Source of the DNA: Prochlorococcus sp. AG-402-N21 | GTDB lineage: Bacteria > Cyanobacteriota > Cyanobacteriia > PCC-6307 > Cyanobiaceae | Assembly: GCA_003216435.1 (NCBI GenBank) | Contig: QCIW01000004.1 | Location: forward strand, 1 to 64,000 | DNA length: 64,000 bases | Reading direction: 5' to 3' | Part shown: in pieces, positions 53,981-60,750 of the stretch | How positions within the stretch are numbered: position 1 is the stretch's first letter | Layout: every line of letters starts with the position of its first letter | Translations under genes and position numbers: made by a program | The notes under the pieces: model-generated | Seen by the model: only the letters and a program-made list of their open reading frames with translations | What the model was told of the DNA's origin: nothing | Databases searched by the model: none

Positions 53981-55831
53981 TTAAATATTTATCAGATCTG
54001 TACTTTCCTTATTTTTTTCAGCAGAATCTATCATTTCAGAAAAACTTTTTGAGCTTTCAACTAATTCATCATATTTACCTGCTGCTTTTATTCGTCCATT
54101 CTCAAATTCATAAATACAATCGCATCTTTTGATAGTAGAAATTCTATGGGCAATTATTACCATTGTGCATCTTCTACCTATTAATTCTATAGCATCCATT
54201 ACATCTGATTCGGTTTTACTATCAAGAGCACTAGTCGCTTCATCTAGAACTAGTAAATTAGAATTTCTATAGAATGCTCTTGCTAAAGCAATTCTTTGCC
54301 TTTGTCCACCTGATAATCTTATTCCATTATCTCCGACGGAAGTATATAATCCCATAGGTAAGTCTGAAACAAGATCATCAATCTGAGCAGCTTTAAGAGA
54401 GTCCCAAACTCTATCTATATCTATATCTTTTATTTCAATACCAAACGCTACATTTTGAAGAATATTGCTACTTAAAAGGTTTATTACTTGTGGAACATAA
54501 GAACAACAAGCTTGCCAAGATTGTACTTCAGAATCAGTAAGCTCAACTCCATCTATTTCTAAAGAACCAAAAGTTGGGCGCAGCAAGCAAAGTAGTTGAT
54601 TTGCTGTAGTTGTTTTGCCACTTCCAGTTTTACCAACAAATGCAATTCTTGAGCCTACGGGGATTGATATAGATATATTTTTAAGTACATAGCTTTCTGT
54701 GTTTGGATATTTATATTCGATATTATTTAATCGGATATTTTTCCTAGGTTCTAGTCCTTGTGGGGATGCAATATTTGGATTTCTAATATTCCTTCTTTGA
54801 TTAGGCAACTCTATGAGATTTAGTGTTTCTTCGAGATCAGGTAATCCACTCCTAAGTGATGTTAAACCTTTAAACAAGTCTTGTAATGGAGGAGTTAACT
54901 TTAATGAGGCCACTGCAATTGTCGCAACAAAAGGTACAATCTCCACTAGATTTGCGGGTTGTTTATTACTCAATAATGGGAATAAACCGACAGAAAATAT
55001 TAGAGTTATTCCAAAAGGTTCAATTAAAGCTCTAGGAAATTCTGGAAATGTTTCTGCTTTCCATAAGAACGGTAAAGCATTTTCACCCGCTTTAGCATAT
55101 TTCTTTTCAAAATAAAGCTCTGAGTGAGTTAAATGTACATCAGTAATTGTCTTAATAGACTCTGTTAAAACATCATTAGTTTCAGTTTCGAGGAGAATTC
55201 TTTCTCGATTAGCAAACCTTATGTATGGAGTTACTAATAAAGAAATACTTGCATAACATATAAGTAAGCAGAATATTAAATATAATGCTACAGGCTTACC
55301 TATAACTATTATTGCGATAAATATAAAAAAGATAATAAAAAATCCACTGCATATTTGTAATATGGGGAAGATAACTTTTTCAGATGCTCTTGATATATTA
55401 AGAAGGATTTTTGCTGATAAATCTGCACTTTTTTTATCAAGAAAAAATTCATATTTTTGCTCCATCATTTTTTGCTGCGCAAGTTCTGATAGATCTAACC
55501 AAACAGATGCTTTTAGCTTTTCTTGACAGGCTCTTAGGAATAATCTAAGAAAAGACGCTAGCCAATTTATGCTTATATAAAGAATAACGAGCCATAAAAC
55601 CTTTGTAATTGGATCATCGGGAACAAGAAGATCTTTAAATGGTATTGATGGTCTATTTGGTTGATCTACAACAATTGTAAATAACCGAGAGACTAGACCC
55701 ACAACCAACAAATCAGCTAAACCTGTAATGGCAGCAACAGGTAGAAGCAAAAATAATGATTGCTTTCTTTTCTTAGGTAGCGACTTAAAAAGACGCGCCA
55801 GAAGATTAAAGGTTTTACTACTTCTGATCAT
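53981..55831 (-). CDS. ABC exporter, fused membrane and ATPase domains
   Basis: 616 aa half-transporter. The membrane domain (about 1-330) has six spans. The ATPase has Walker A GKTGSGKTTTA, ABC signature LSGGQRQRIALARAF, Walker B LLVLDEATSALD, and H-loop IIAHRISTI. The plan resembles MsbA/PglK-type exporters of lipids, glycans or peptides; no N-terminal peptidase domain is present, so leader cleavage would need another protein. Two small membrane genes and a Nif11-like peptide gene lie upstream on the same strand. Confidence 0.9.
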   Translation of the reverse strand: MIRSSKTFNLLARLFKSLPKKRKQSLFLLLPVAAITGLADLLVVGLVSRLFTIVVDQPNRPSIPFKDLLVPDDPITKVLWLVILYISINWLASFLRLFLRACQEKLKASVWLDLSELAQQKMMEQKYEFFLDKKSADLSAKILLNISRASEKVIFPILQICSGFFIIFFIFIAIIVIGKPVALYLIFCLLICYASISLLVTPYIRFANRERILLETETNDVLTESIKTITDVHLTHSELYFEKKYAKAGENALPFLWKAETFPEFPRALIEPFGITLIFSVGLFPLLSNKQPANLVEIVPFVATIAVASLKLTPPLQDLFKGLTSLRSGLPDLEETLNLIELPNQRRNIRNPNIASPQGLEPRKNIRLNNIEYKYPNTESYVLKNISISIPVGSRIAFVGKTGSGKTTTANQLLCLLRPTFGSLEIDGVELTDSEVQSWQACCSYVPQVINLLSSNILQNVAFGIEIKDIDIDRVWDSLKAAQIDDLVSDLPMGLYTSVGDNGIRLSGGQRQRIALARAFYRNSNLLVLDEATSALDSKTESDVMDAIELIGRRCTMVIIAHRISTIKRCDCIYEFENGRIKAAGKYDELVESSKSFSEMIDSAEKNKESTDLINI

Positions 55832-55986
55832 TCACTAAAATTACACAGTTATTTGTACGACTTTCGATTGCTCAGGCCAGTTCTATGGGTGTTTTCCCTA
55901 ATAGGAAAGGATGAAGCAGAAGAAATATAAAAGTTTTTTCCCTTTACTCCTAGATCGGAGAAGCTAATTTTTTAATATTTATATTA

Positions 55987-56244
55987 TTAGCTTCTGTGAT
56001 TACAGGTTTGATAGGCTTGTAACAGAGCTAATTCATTAGATGATAAAGCTTTAGCTAATGAAGTTGTATTTGCAAGAATTTCTTTTTTTGCAAGTTCGAT
56101 GCATCTATTTTTATATTTAGATTCTTGAATAGTCGGATTAAGCCACCAACAGAAAATAAGAAGTAGTCCTCCGAATGTAACCACTCTCCTATGCTTTGCC
56201 CACCATTCATAACTATGTAAATCGAATGTGTTTTTCCAGTTCAT
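55987..56244 (-). CDS. Small membrane protein (85 aa)
   Basis: A polar N-terminus (MNWKNTFDLHSYEWWAKHRR) precedes one membrane span (VVTFGGLLLIFCWWLNP). An acidic/basic helix with two cysteines follows, ending LLQAYQTCNHRS. The coding pattern is consistent. It is upstream of the ABC exporter gene and in the same orientation, 155 bp apart. Function unknown. Confidence 0.6.
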   Translation of the reverse strand: MNWKNTFDLHSYEWWAKHRRVVTFGGLLLIFCWWLNPTIQESKYKNRCIELAKKEILANTTSLAKALSSNELALLQAYQTCNHRS

Positions 56245-56336
56245 TAATCCTGTTAGAAAATAAGTAGATAGAGTTGTTACCCTATATATAGTTAAACAGA
56301 TTTTTTGAAGTATATCTCTATTGAATCCTAAAATAT

Positions 56337-56522
56337 TTATTTTTTATTTTCTTCCTCCCATATTAGGATCTGGAAAATGAATATTGTACAACCCGCAAAG
56401 AATATTATAAAAAGTCCGATCCAACCCCATAACTTATGCTCACTAAAAAGATTCGTAAGCATTGATTTTTCTTGGTATTGAGCCTCTATTTCATATTGAA
56501 TTGTATTAATAATTTTAATCAT
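56337..56522 (-). CDS. Small membrane protein (61 aa)
   Basis: Polar N-terminus (MIKIINTIQYEIEAQYQEKS), one span (LWGWIGLFIIFFAGCTIFIFQI), and a short acidic/Lys tail (WEEENKK). The protein is Ile/Phe-rich; AT-rich sequence can fake such frames, so support is moderate. It shares the local group of same-strand small genes near the ABC exporter. Confidence 0.45.
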   Translation of the reverse strand: MIKIINTIQYEIEAQYQEKSMLTNLFSEHKLWGWIGLFIIFFAGCTIFIFQILIWEEENKK

Positions 56523-56607
56523 TAGGTGTTAAATAGTAATTATAATGATTGGATATTGCGTAATCTTGTAAGATATTTTTATATTATCTTACATAAAATT
56601 TAAACTG

Positions 56608-56841
56608 TCAATTACCGCTCTCTCCAAAACTGTAAGATGGTGATGTATCTTGTGTTTTTATTCTGACCCCAGGTATATTTTGTTTCGAAATATTTTTTAA
56701 TTCATCCCCAGAAAATTGATAACCAAAATCAGATGCGATTGCTGCTATTTCATCAGCAGTAGCAGCATTTTTAATGGATTGAAGTAGATTTTCATCTTCT
56801 TGTATTTTATTCAGAAATTCTTTTAGTTGATTAATTGCCAC
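56608..56841 (-). CDS. Nif11-domain small peptide
   Basis: 77 aa. The first 50 residues match the Nif11 leader fold: AINQLKEFLNKIQEDENLLQ, then AATADEIAAIASDFGYQFSGDELKN. In picocyanobacteria this domain heads both prochlorosin-like precursors and plain Nif11 proteins. The tail (GVRIKTQDTSPSYSFGES) has no Gly-Gly cleavage site and no Cys, so it is not an obvious lanthipeptide precursor. No LanM-like enzyme is in the window. A role in small-peptide signalling or nitrogen metabolism is possible but unproved. Confidence 0.78.
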   Translation of the reverse strand: MAINQLKEFLNKIQEDENLLQSIKNAATADEIAAIASDFGYQFSGDELKNISKQNIPGVRIKTQDTSPSYSFGESGN

Positions 56842-56960
56842 TGGAAATAATTATTGAGTTCACTCTTCTATAATGACATTTATTTTGTACTGCATGGTCC
56901 ATTTATAATTATTCTGTATATTTCCTCTTTTCTTGACTATACATTGACTAAAGTAAAAAT

Positions 56961-57107
56961 TTACTTCTTGGAGTAAGGCTTTTTCCAACCAAACATTTCT
57001 GCCATTTTGCTAGTAAAAGTAAAGTAGACAATTATGCAGAAGAATAAACCTAAGGCGATTAAATTAGGAATTATTCCTCCTATGATTTCAGCTTTGGCAA
57101 AGGTCAT
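56961..57107 (-). CDS. Small single-span membrane protein (48 aa)
   Basis: Starts at ATG 57107, preceded by an in-frame TAA, and ends at TAA. It reads MTFAKAEIIGGIIPNLIALG, continuing through one span (GLFFCIIVYFTFTS) to a basic tail ending GWKKPYSKK. The polar start, helix and Lys-rich end are a plausible thylakoid or inner-membrane peptide. It is antisense to another frame (57034-57234, +), which is probably spurious. Function unknown. Confidence 0.6.
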   Translation of the reverse strand: MTFAKAEIIGGIIPNLIALGLFFCIIVYFTFTSKMAEMFGWKKPYSKK

Positions 57108-57271
57108 TTATTTATGTGGAGTTAATTGTTTACCGCTGTTTACTTTTGCTTGTCTTGTTGGATTCAAATCAATTATTGCAGAACAACTTGCATTAAGAGC
57201 AACTAATGTTTGGTGCGAGATCGACAACAACTGAACACTGCCTCAGCAAATCAATTGCTTTTATAGACCAG

Positions 57272-57296
57272 AAAAAGAGGAGCCCTTCCAGGCTCC
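57272..57296 (-). terminator. Terminator of ssrA
   Basis: On the minus strand the stem GGAGCC pairs with GGGCTCC across a short loop (TGGAA), then T residues. It ends the coding piece of tmRNA. Confidence 0.75.
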
Positions 57297-57545
57297 ACGG
57301 ATCACTTGGTTGATAAGGCTGATCTAACCCCATCTCTCTTAATAGAGTCAGGCTGCAACAAGTGCTGGCTGACGAGAGAAACTAACGATTTTGTTAGCGT
57401 TTATGTGTTTGCTCGTACCGAGCAGGCTTCAGTCATTCTCCTTATGCCCCGTCGAAACCATTGCAGCCCCAAAAAAATTTATGGAGCTGAGCGGAATCGA
57501 ACCGCTGTCCGAGACACTGGTTTGAACCACCTAGTCTATTAAGAA
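57275..57545 (-). ncRNA. ssrA: tmRNA, permuted two-piece form
   Basis: On the minus strand the order is acceptor piece first (ending GGTTCGATTCCGCTCAGCTCCA at 57482, a T-arm and acceptor strand), then a short spacer, then the coding piece starting at 57470 with GGGGCTGCAATGGTTTCGAC. The 7-bp acceptor stem GGGGCTG/CAGCTCC pairs. The tag frame in the coding piece encodes ANKIVSFSRQPALVAA and stops. This is the permuted two-piece tmRNA known from Prochlorococcus and Synechococcus. The mature CCA is not encoded. Both ends of the transcript are inferred. Confidence 0.92.
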
Positions 57546-57612
57546 TAGACAATACTATTTTGACAGAGCTTTCTTTTTTAAAGCAAGTCCTTTAAGAAGA
57601 ACTAGATTTTTT

Positions 57613-58764
57613 ATGTGTTCAATCATAATGAATCAGTTAATGAAGTGTGTAGCGATTTTGCCAGGCGGGCTTGAAGCGGAAGGTGTAAAAGAGCTAATTG
57701 ATTTGGGTGCTTACTCTATAAATTCTCTAAAAAGAAGCGTTTCTTTTGAAGCAGATTTAGCTTGTTTTTATAGGATTCATCTTTTATCACGGTTACCTTT
57801 TCGTGTTTTAAGGCAAATAGCTGAATTTCCATGTAATGGACCTGATTCTCTTTATTTTCAAATTCAAGAGGCTTTCCCTTGGGATGTCTGGATTTCTCCT
57901 TCACAAACTTTTCGAGTTGATGTTTCTGGGAGTACTTTTGGATTAACCCATAGTCATTTTTCAGCTTTGCAGGTGAAGAATGCAATTATTGATTTACAAA
58001 GAAAAGTTTTTGGGGAAAGATCAAGTATTAATGTAAAAAATCCTGACTTCTGCGTGCATTTGCATTTGAATCAAGGCAAAGGTGTCGTTAGCTTAGACAG
58101 CTCAAGAGAAAGTTTGCATCGAAGAGGATATCGTCCTGCAATGGGTTTAGCCCCTTTAAAAGAAAATCTTGCGGCTGGCTTGATACATAAGACCCAATGG
58201 GATGGGTCTATTCCATTAGTGGATCCATTGTGTGGATCAGGTATTTTCTTAATTGAGGCTGTAAGTATCTTTCTTGGTATTCCTTCTGGTTTAAATAAAT
58301 CTTTTCTTTTTGAAAAATGGATAGATTTTGACTTGAATTTATGGAATAAGCAAAGAGAAATTGTAAAAAATATGAATCTAAAAAATTATAATTTACCTAA
58401 AATAATCGGATGCGAGAAAGATTTAGATATTGCAAATCAAGCAAAAGAAAATATTTCGCATGCAGGTTTAACTTCATTGATTGATGTTCAAAATATATCA
58501 TTTCAAGATTTAGAATTACCTTCAAAAAAAGGCATTTTAATTTGTAATCCGCCATATGGGAAAAGAATTGGTGATGAACATAATCTGATAAATCTATATA
58601 AAGATTTTGGTAATTTTTGCAAGAAAAATGCAAGTGGATGGGATTTATGGGTTTTGAATGGTAATCCTAATCTTAGCAAGTTTCTTTATATGAAATCTAC
58701 TCAACGCATCCCAATTAATAATGGTGGAATTGATTGTAGATTTTTAAAGTATTCAATTAATTGA
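57613..58764 (+). CDS. THUMP-domain RNA (guanine/adenine) methyltransferase, RlmL-type
   Basis: 383 aa. A THUMP domain (about 40-160) precedes a Rossmann SAM-binding methyltransferase. The catalytic motif ILICNPPYGKRIG (NPPY, about 308-320) and the SAM loop PLVDPLCGSGIFLIEA (about 200-215) are present. This resembles the RlmL/RlmKL and TrmG10-like families that methylate rRNA or tRNA guanine N2. The N-terminus has several ATGs (57613, 57628, 57640); family alignment with ILPGGLEAEGVKEL favours the later ones. Located just after ssrA. Confidence 0.85.
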   Translation: MCSIIMNQLMKCVAILPGGLEAEGVKELIDLGAYSINSLKRSVSFEADLACFYRIHLLSRLPFRVLRQIAEFPCNGPDSLYFQIQEAFPWDVWISPSQTFRVDVSGSTFGLTHSHFSALQVKNAIIDLQRKVFGERSSINVKNPDFCVHLHLNQGKGVVSLDSSRESLHRRGYRPAMGLAPLKENLAAGLIHKTQWDGSIPLVDPLCGSGIFLIEAVSIFLGIPSGLNKSFLFEKWIDFDLNLWNKQREIVKNMNLKNYNLPKIIGCEKDLDIANQAKENISHAGLTSLIDVQNISFQDLELPSKKGILICNPPYGKRIGDEHNLINLYKDFGNFCKKNASGWDLWVLNGNPNLSKFLYMKSTQRIPINNGGIDCRFLKYSIN

Positions 58765-58765
58765 T

Positions 58766-59152
58766 TTAAGATTTACCAAATACAGCTTTTGTTGTTTTAC
58801 TAATTCCGTCTAAAGTTTCAGGTAAGTAAGGACCTTTTGCAAGGTGGCCTCCTATTCTTAAGGTTAAGCCAGCAAGAGTAATATCAATAATAGTAATTAA
58901 AATAATTGACCACTCTAAAGACCAATTTAATTCTTTTGTCATCCAAAGTCCTAACAGGATGTGTATAGCGATTAATGCAAATAACATTAGAATTCCGCCT
59001 GTTGCCAGGAAAATTCCACCACTAATTAGACGTCTTTTTTCTCGATCCATTTCTTGCAGAGCAATTCGGACATGAAGATCCATTACCGAACTTGCTAAAG
59101 CAGTAACTCTCGCTGCAGCTCCTAATCCTTTTTTGGTTTGATATTCGCTCAT
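58766..59152 (-). CDS. Phage-holin-superfamily / YqjE-like membrane protein
   Basis: 128 aa. Two membrane spans (GGIFLATGGILMLFALIAIHILLG and WSIILITIIDITLAGLTL) follow a helical N-terminus (AARVTALASSVMDLHVRIAL). This architecture matches the actinobacterial-type holin III family (YqjE-like), which in non-phage chromosomes sits beside DUF883 genes and has no known lytic role. It follows the DUF883-like gene by 2 bp. No phage genes are near. Confidence 0.75.
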   Translation of the reverse strand: MSEYQTKKGLGAAARVTALASSVMDLHVRIALQEMDREKRRLISGGIFLATGGILMLFALIAIHILLGLWMTKELNWSLEWSIILITIIDITLAGLTLRIGGHLAKGPYLPETLDGISKTTKAVFGKS

Positions 59153-59154
59153 TA

Positions 59155-59619
59155 TTATTTTCTCCCTCCTGAGAGAATGAGACCAAGTATCACCCCAATA
59201 CTTGTAGCAATCCCAATTGCCAACAAAGGCCGGGAGCGGACCGGTTGCTCTATACGGGGTCTCAGAGAACTATTTAACTCATCAAGAAGATTTTCTAATT
59301 GTTTTTCTAATGGTTCTAGATTATCTGCAAGATTTTTTGTTTGATTACTTGCAGAGTTGAAAAGCTCTTCAAGTTGTTCTTTAACTCCGTAACTTGTTTT
59401 GCCTGATTGGATAGATATCACTCTTGCTAATTCATCGATGCTTCCTTTTGTAGCCTCTAAGGTTTGTCTTGCTATTTCTGGCCAACGTTCTTGAATTTCA
59501 GGCAATAAACTTTCAAATTTTTCACTGAACCATTGGTCTGATTCATCTCCGTTGAGAATAGGAGGAGTATTTTCTTGTTTTTCGCGGGGAGCGGAATTCA
59601 CTGATTCCATAAAACCCAT
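59155..59619 (-). CDS. DUF883/ElaB-YqjD-like membrane-anchored protein
   Basis: 154 aa. A long helical coiled-coil region (about 50-115) ends in a C-terminal anchor with RSRPLLAIGIATSIGVILGLILSGG. That arrangement is typical of ElaB/YqjD/DUF883 proteins, which in E. coli tether ribosomes to the membrane in stationary phase. Here it is paired with the YqjE-like gene, as in enterobacteria (yqjD-yqjE). The function in a cyanobacterium is unknown. Confidence 0.78.
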   Translation of the reverse strand: MGFMESVNSAPREKQENTPPILNGDESDQWFSEKFESLLPEIQERWPEIARQTLEATKGSIDELARVISIQSGKTSYGVKEQLEELFNSASNQTKNLADNLEPLEKQLENLLDELNSSLRPRIEQPVRSRPLLAIGIATSIGVILGLILSGGRK

Positions 59620-59835
59620 ACAGATGCTCCAAGACTAGGTAACCATTTGCCGAATCGAAACCCTTATATTTATCCATTTTTGGAAATCAAAGCTTGATTA
59701 ATTTTCTTTTTATTACGATTAAGGAAGCATGATCCCAGTTTTTCTGATCTTTATAAGTCGTCTTTGCTTACATTTATTGCTATACGAAGGGTTCTAGTGC
59801 TAAAGGTCTTGTAGATCTATTTTGTTTTTTTGATC

Positions 59836-59970
59836 ATGGACGTTGGAGTATCAGCAGTGTTGTTTGCGTCCAGTACACTGCCAACTTCTTTTGGCATGAT
59901 TGCAGCTGCATTTGCTGGGGCTGGAAGTCTTCTTTTGATTGCTTTGCGCTTTGTTCCTCAAGAAGACTAA
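59836..59970 (+). CDS. Small membrane protein (44 aa)
   Basis: Starts at ATG 59836 and ends at TAA 59970. It reads MDVGVSAVLFASSTLPTSFG, then one membrane helix (MIAAAFAGAGSLLLIALRF) and a short acidic tail (VPQED). The Gly/Ala-rich helix and clean ends resemble small photosynthetic membrane subunits or assembly peptides, but it does not match psb, psa or pet peptides that I know. It is divergent from the DUF883-like gene. Confidence 0.7.
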   Translation: MDVGVSAVLFASSTLPTSFGMIAAAFAGAGSLLLIALRFVPQED

Positions 59971-60038
59971 AACTCTTTGCTAAACAATTAAATACTGAAT
60001 TAGCTTCTATTCTTTTCAGGATGACTAGTTTAGTGGAG

Positions 60039-60071
60039 ATACCTTTTATTGTTTTTTTCAATAAAGGGTAT
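60039..60071 (+). terminator. Hairpin terminator downstream of the 44-aa gene
   Basis: ATACCTTTTATTG pairs with CAATAAAGGGTAT (13 bp, one G-U), loop of seven T, then T-rich. It lies 69 bp after the 59836-59970 stop. The symmetric T/A flanks allow action in both directions. Confidence 0.6.
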
Positions 60072-60182
60072 TTTATTTCGTTGTAAACTTAATTTTTGTT
60101 TTCGGTTCGTTATTTTCAATGACCTAATTAGCAAAAATATTAATTTAGAGACAATCACCACCGTAATTTGGTTAGTTGTTAA

Positions 60183-60302
60183 ATGAATATCTTATTAATA
60201 TTTGATAAAGTAAATGAGGGCCAAAAACAAATTACTGCTTTGATTTGTTTGAGATTAATAAAGAAGAAAATATCTAATCTTCTTGTTGGCGTTTCACTAT
60301 AA
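60183..60302 (+). CDS. Possible 39-aa small ORF
   Basis: Starts at ATG 60183 and ends at TAA 60302, 6 bp before the next ATG. It reads MNILLIFDKVNEGQKQITAL with a basic helical remainder ending GVSL. Codon use is ordinary for this genome. It could be co-transcribed with the gene that follows. I do not recognise it. The remaining spacer from 59971 holds only the hairpin above. Confidence 0.35.
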   Translation: MNILLIFDKVNEGQKQITALICLRLIKKKISNLLVGVSL

Positions 60303-60308
60303 ATATCT

Positions 60309-60692
60309 ATGAAACAACCCAAAAGGTGGATTTTGTTAAAACATATTGACGCACCCGGCGATGACAAAAAAATACATTTTGATTTGCTTTTAGAGGATCA
60401 AATTGATTGCAGAACATGGAGATTGGAAGAAATTCCTCCCTTGAATGGAAAAGTCATTAAAGCAATCACTTCTAATAATCATAGATTGGCTTGGTTGCAG
60501 AAAACTAGCGAGTCATTATCAGGTGGGCGAGGATTCGCAACACGTATAGATGGTGGGATATATCAGGGAGATTTGCCTGCGAATGATGATGATCTGATAA
60601 ATATTTATCTTTGTGGAGAGAATATTTCTGGGCAATTGAAACTTCAGAATGGTTCGTGTCAGATTTTTTCTCAAAAAACTACAAATGATTAA
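60309..60692 (+). CDS. LigD 3'-phosphoesterase-like domain protein
   Basis: 127 aa. The segment RWILLKHIDAPGDDKKIHFDLLLE resembles the start of the LigD 3'-phosphoesterase (PE) fold, including the H-x-D-x-x-x-E pattern in HFDLLLE. RTWRLEEIPPL and a Gly-rich loop (SGGRGFATRIDGGIYQG) follow. It is shorter than typical PE domains (about 150 aa) and lacks the rest of LigD, with no Ku or ligase nearby. A degenerate or specialised 3'-end processing role is possible. It is 58 bp before smc. Confidence 0.6.
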   Translation: MKQPKRWILLKHIDAPGDDKKIHFDLLLEDQIDCRTWRLEEIPPLNGKVIKAITSNNHRLAWLQKTSESLSGGRGFATRIDGGIYQGDLPANDDDLINIYLCGENISGQLKLQNGSCQIFSQKTTND

Positions 60693-60750
60693 TTCACTTG
60701 AGCTTCTTCTAAGTTTCGCTAATCTTTGGGAGATTTAGGGTTTCGGCCTG

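Noticed and set aside
57034-57234. A 66-codon plus-strand frame before ssrA
   Set aside because: It lies antisense to the better-supported 48-aa membrane peptide (56961-57107) and lacks a recognisable domain.
58766-59619. Possible prophage, because of the holin-like annotation
   Set aside because: The pair matches yqjD-yqjE-type chromosomal genes and no other phage gene is near.
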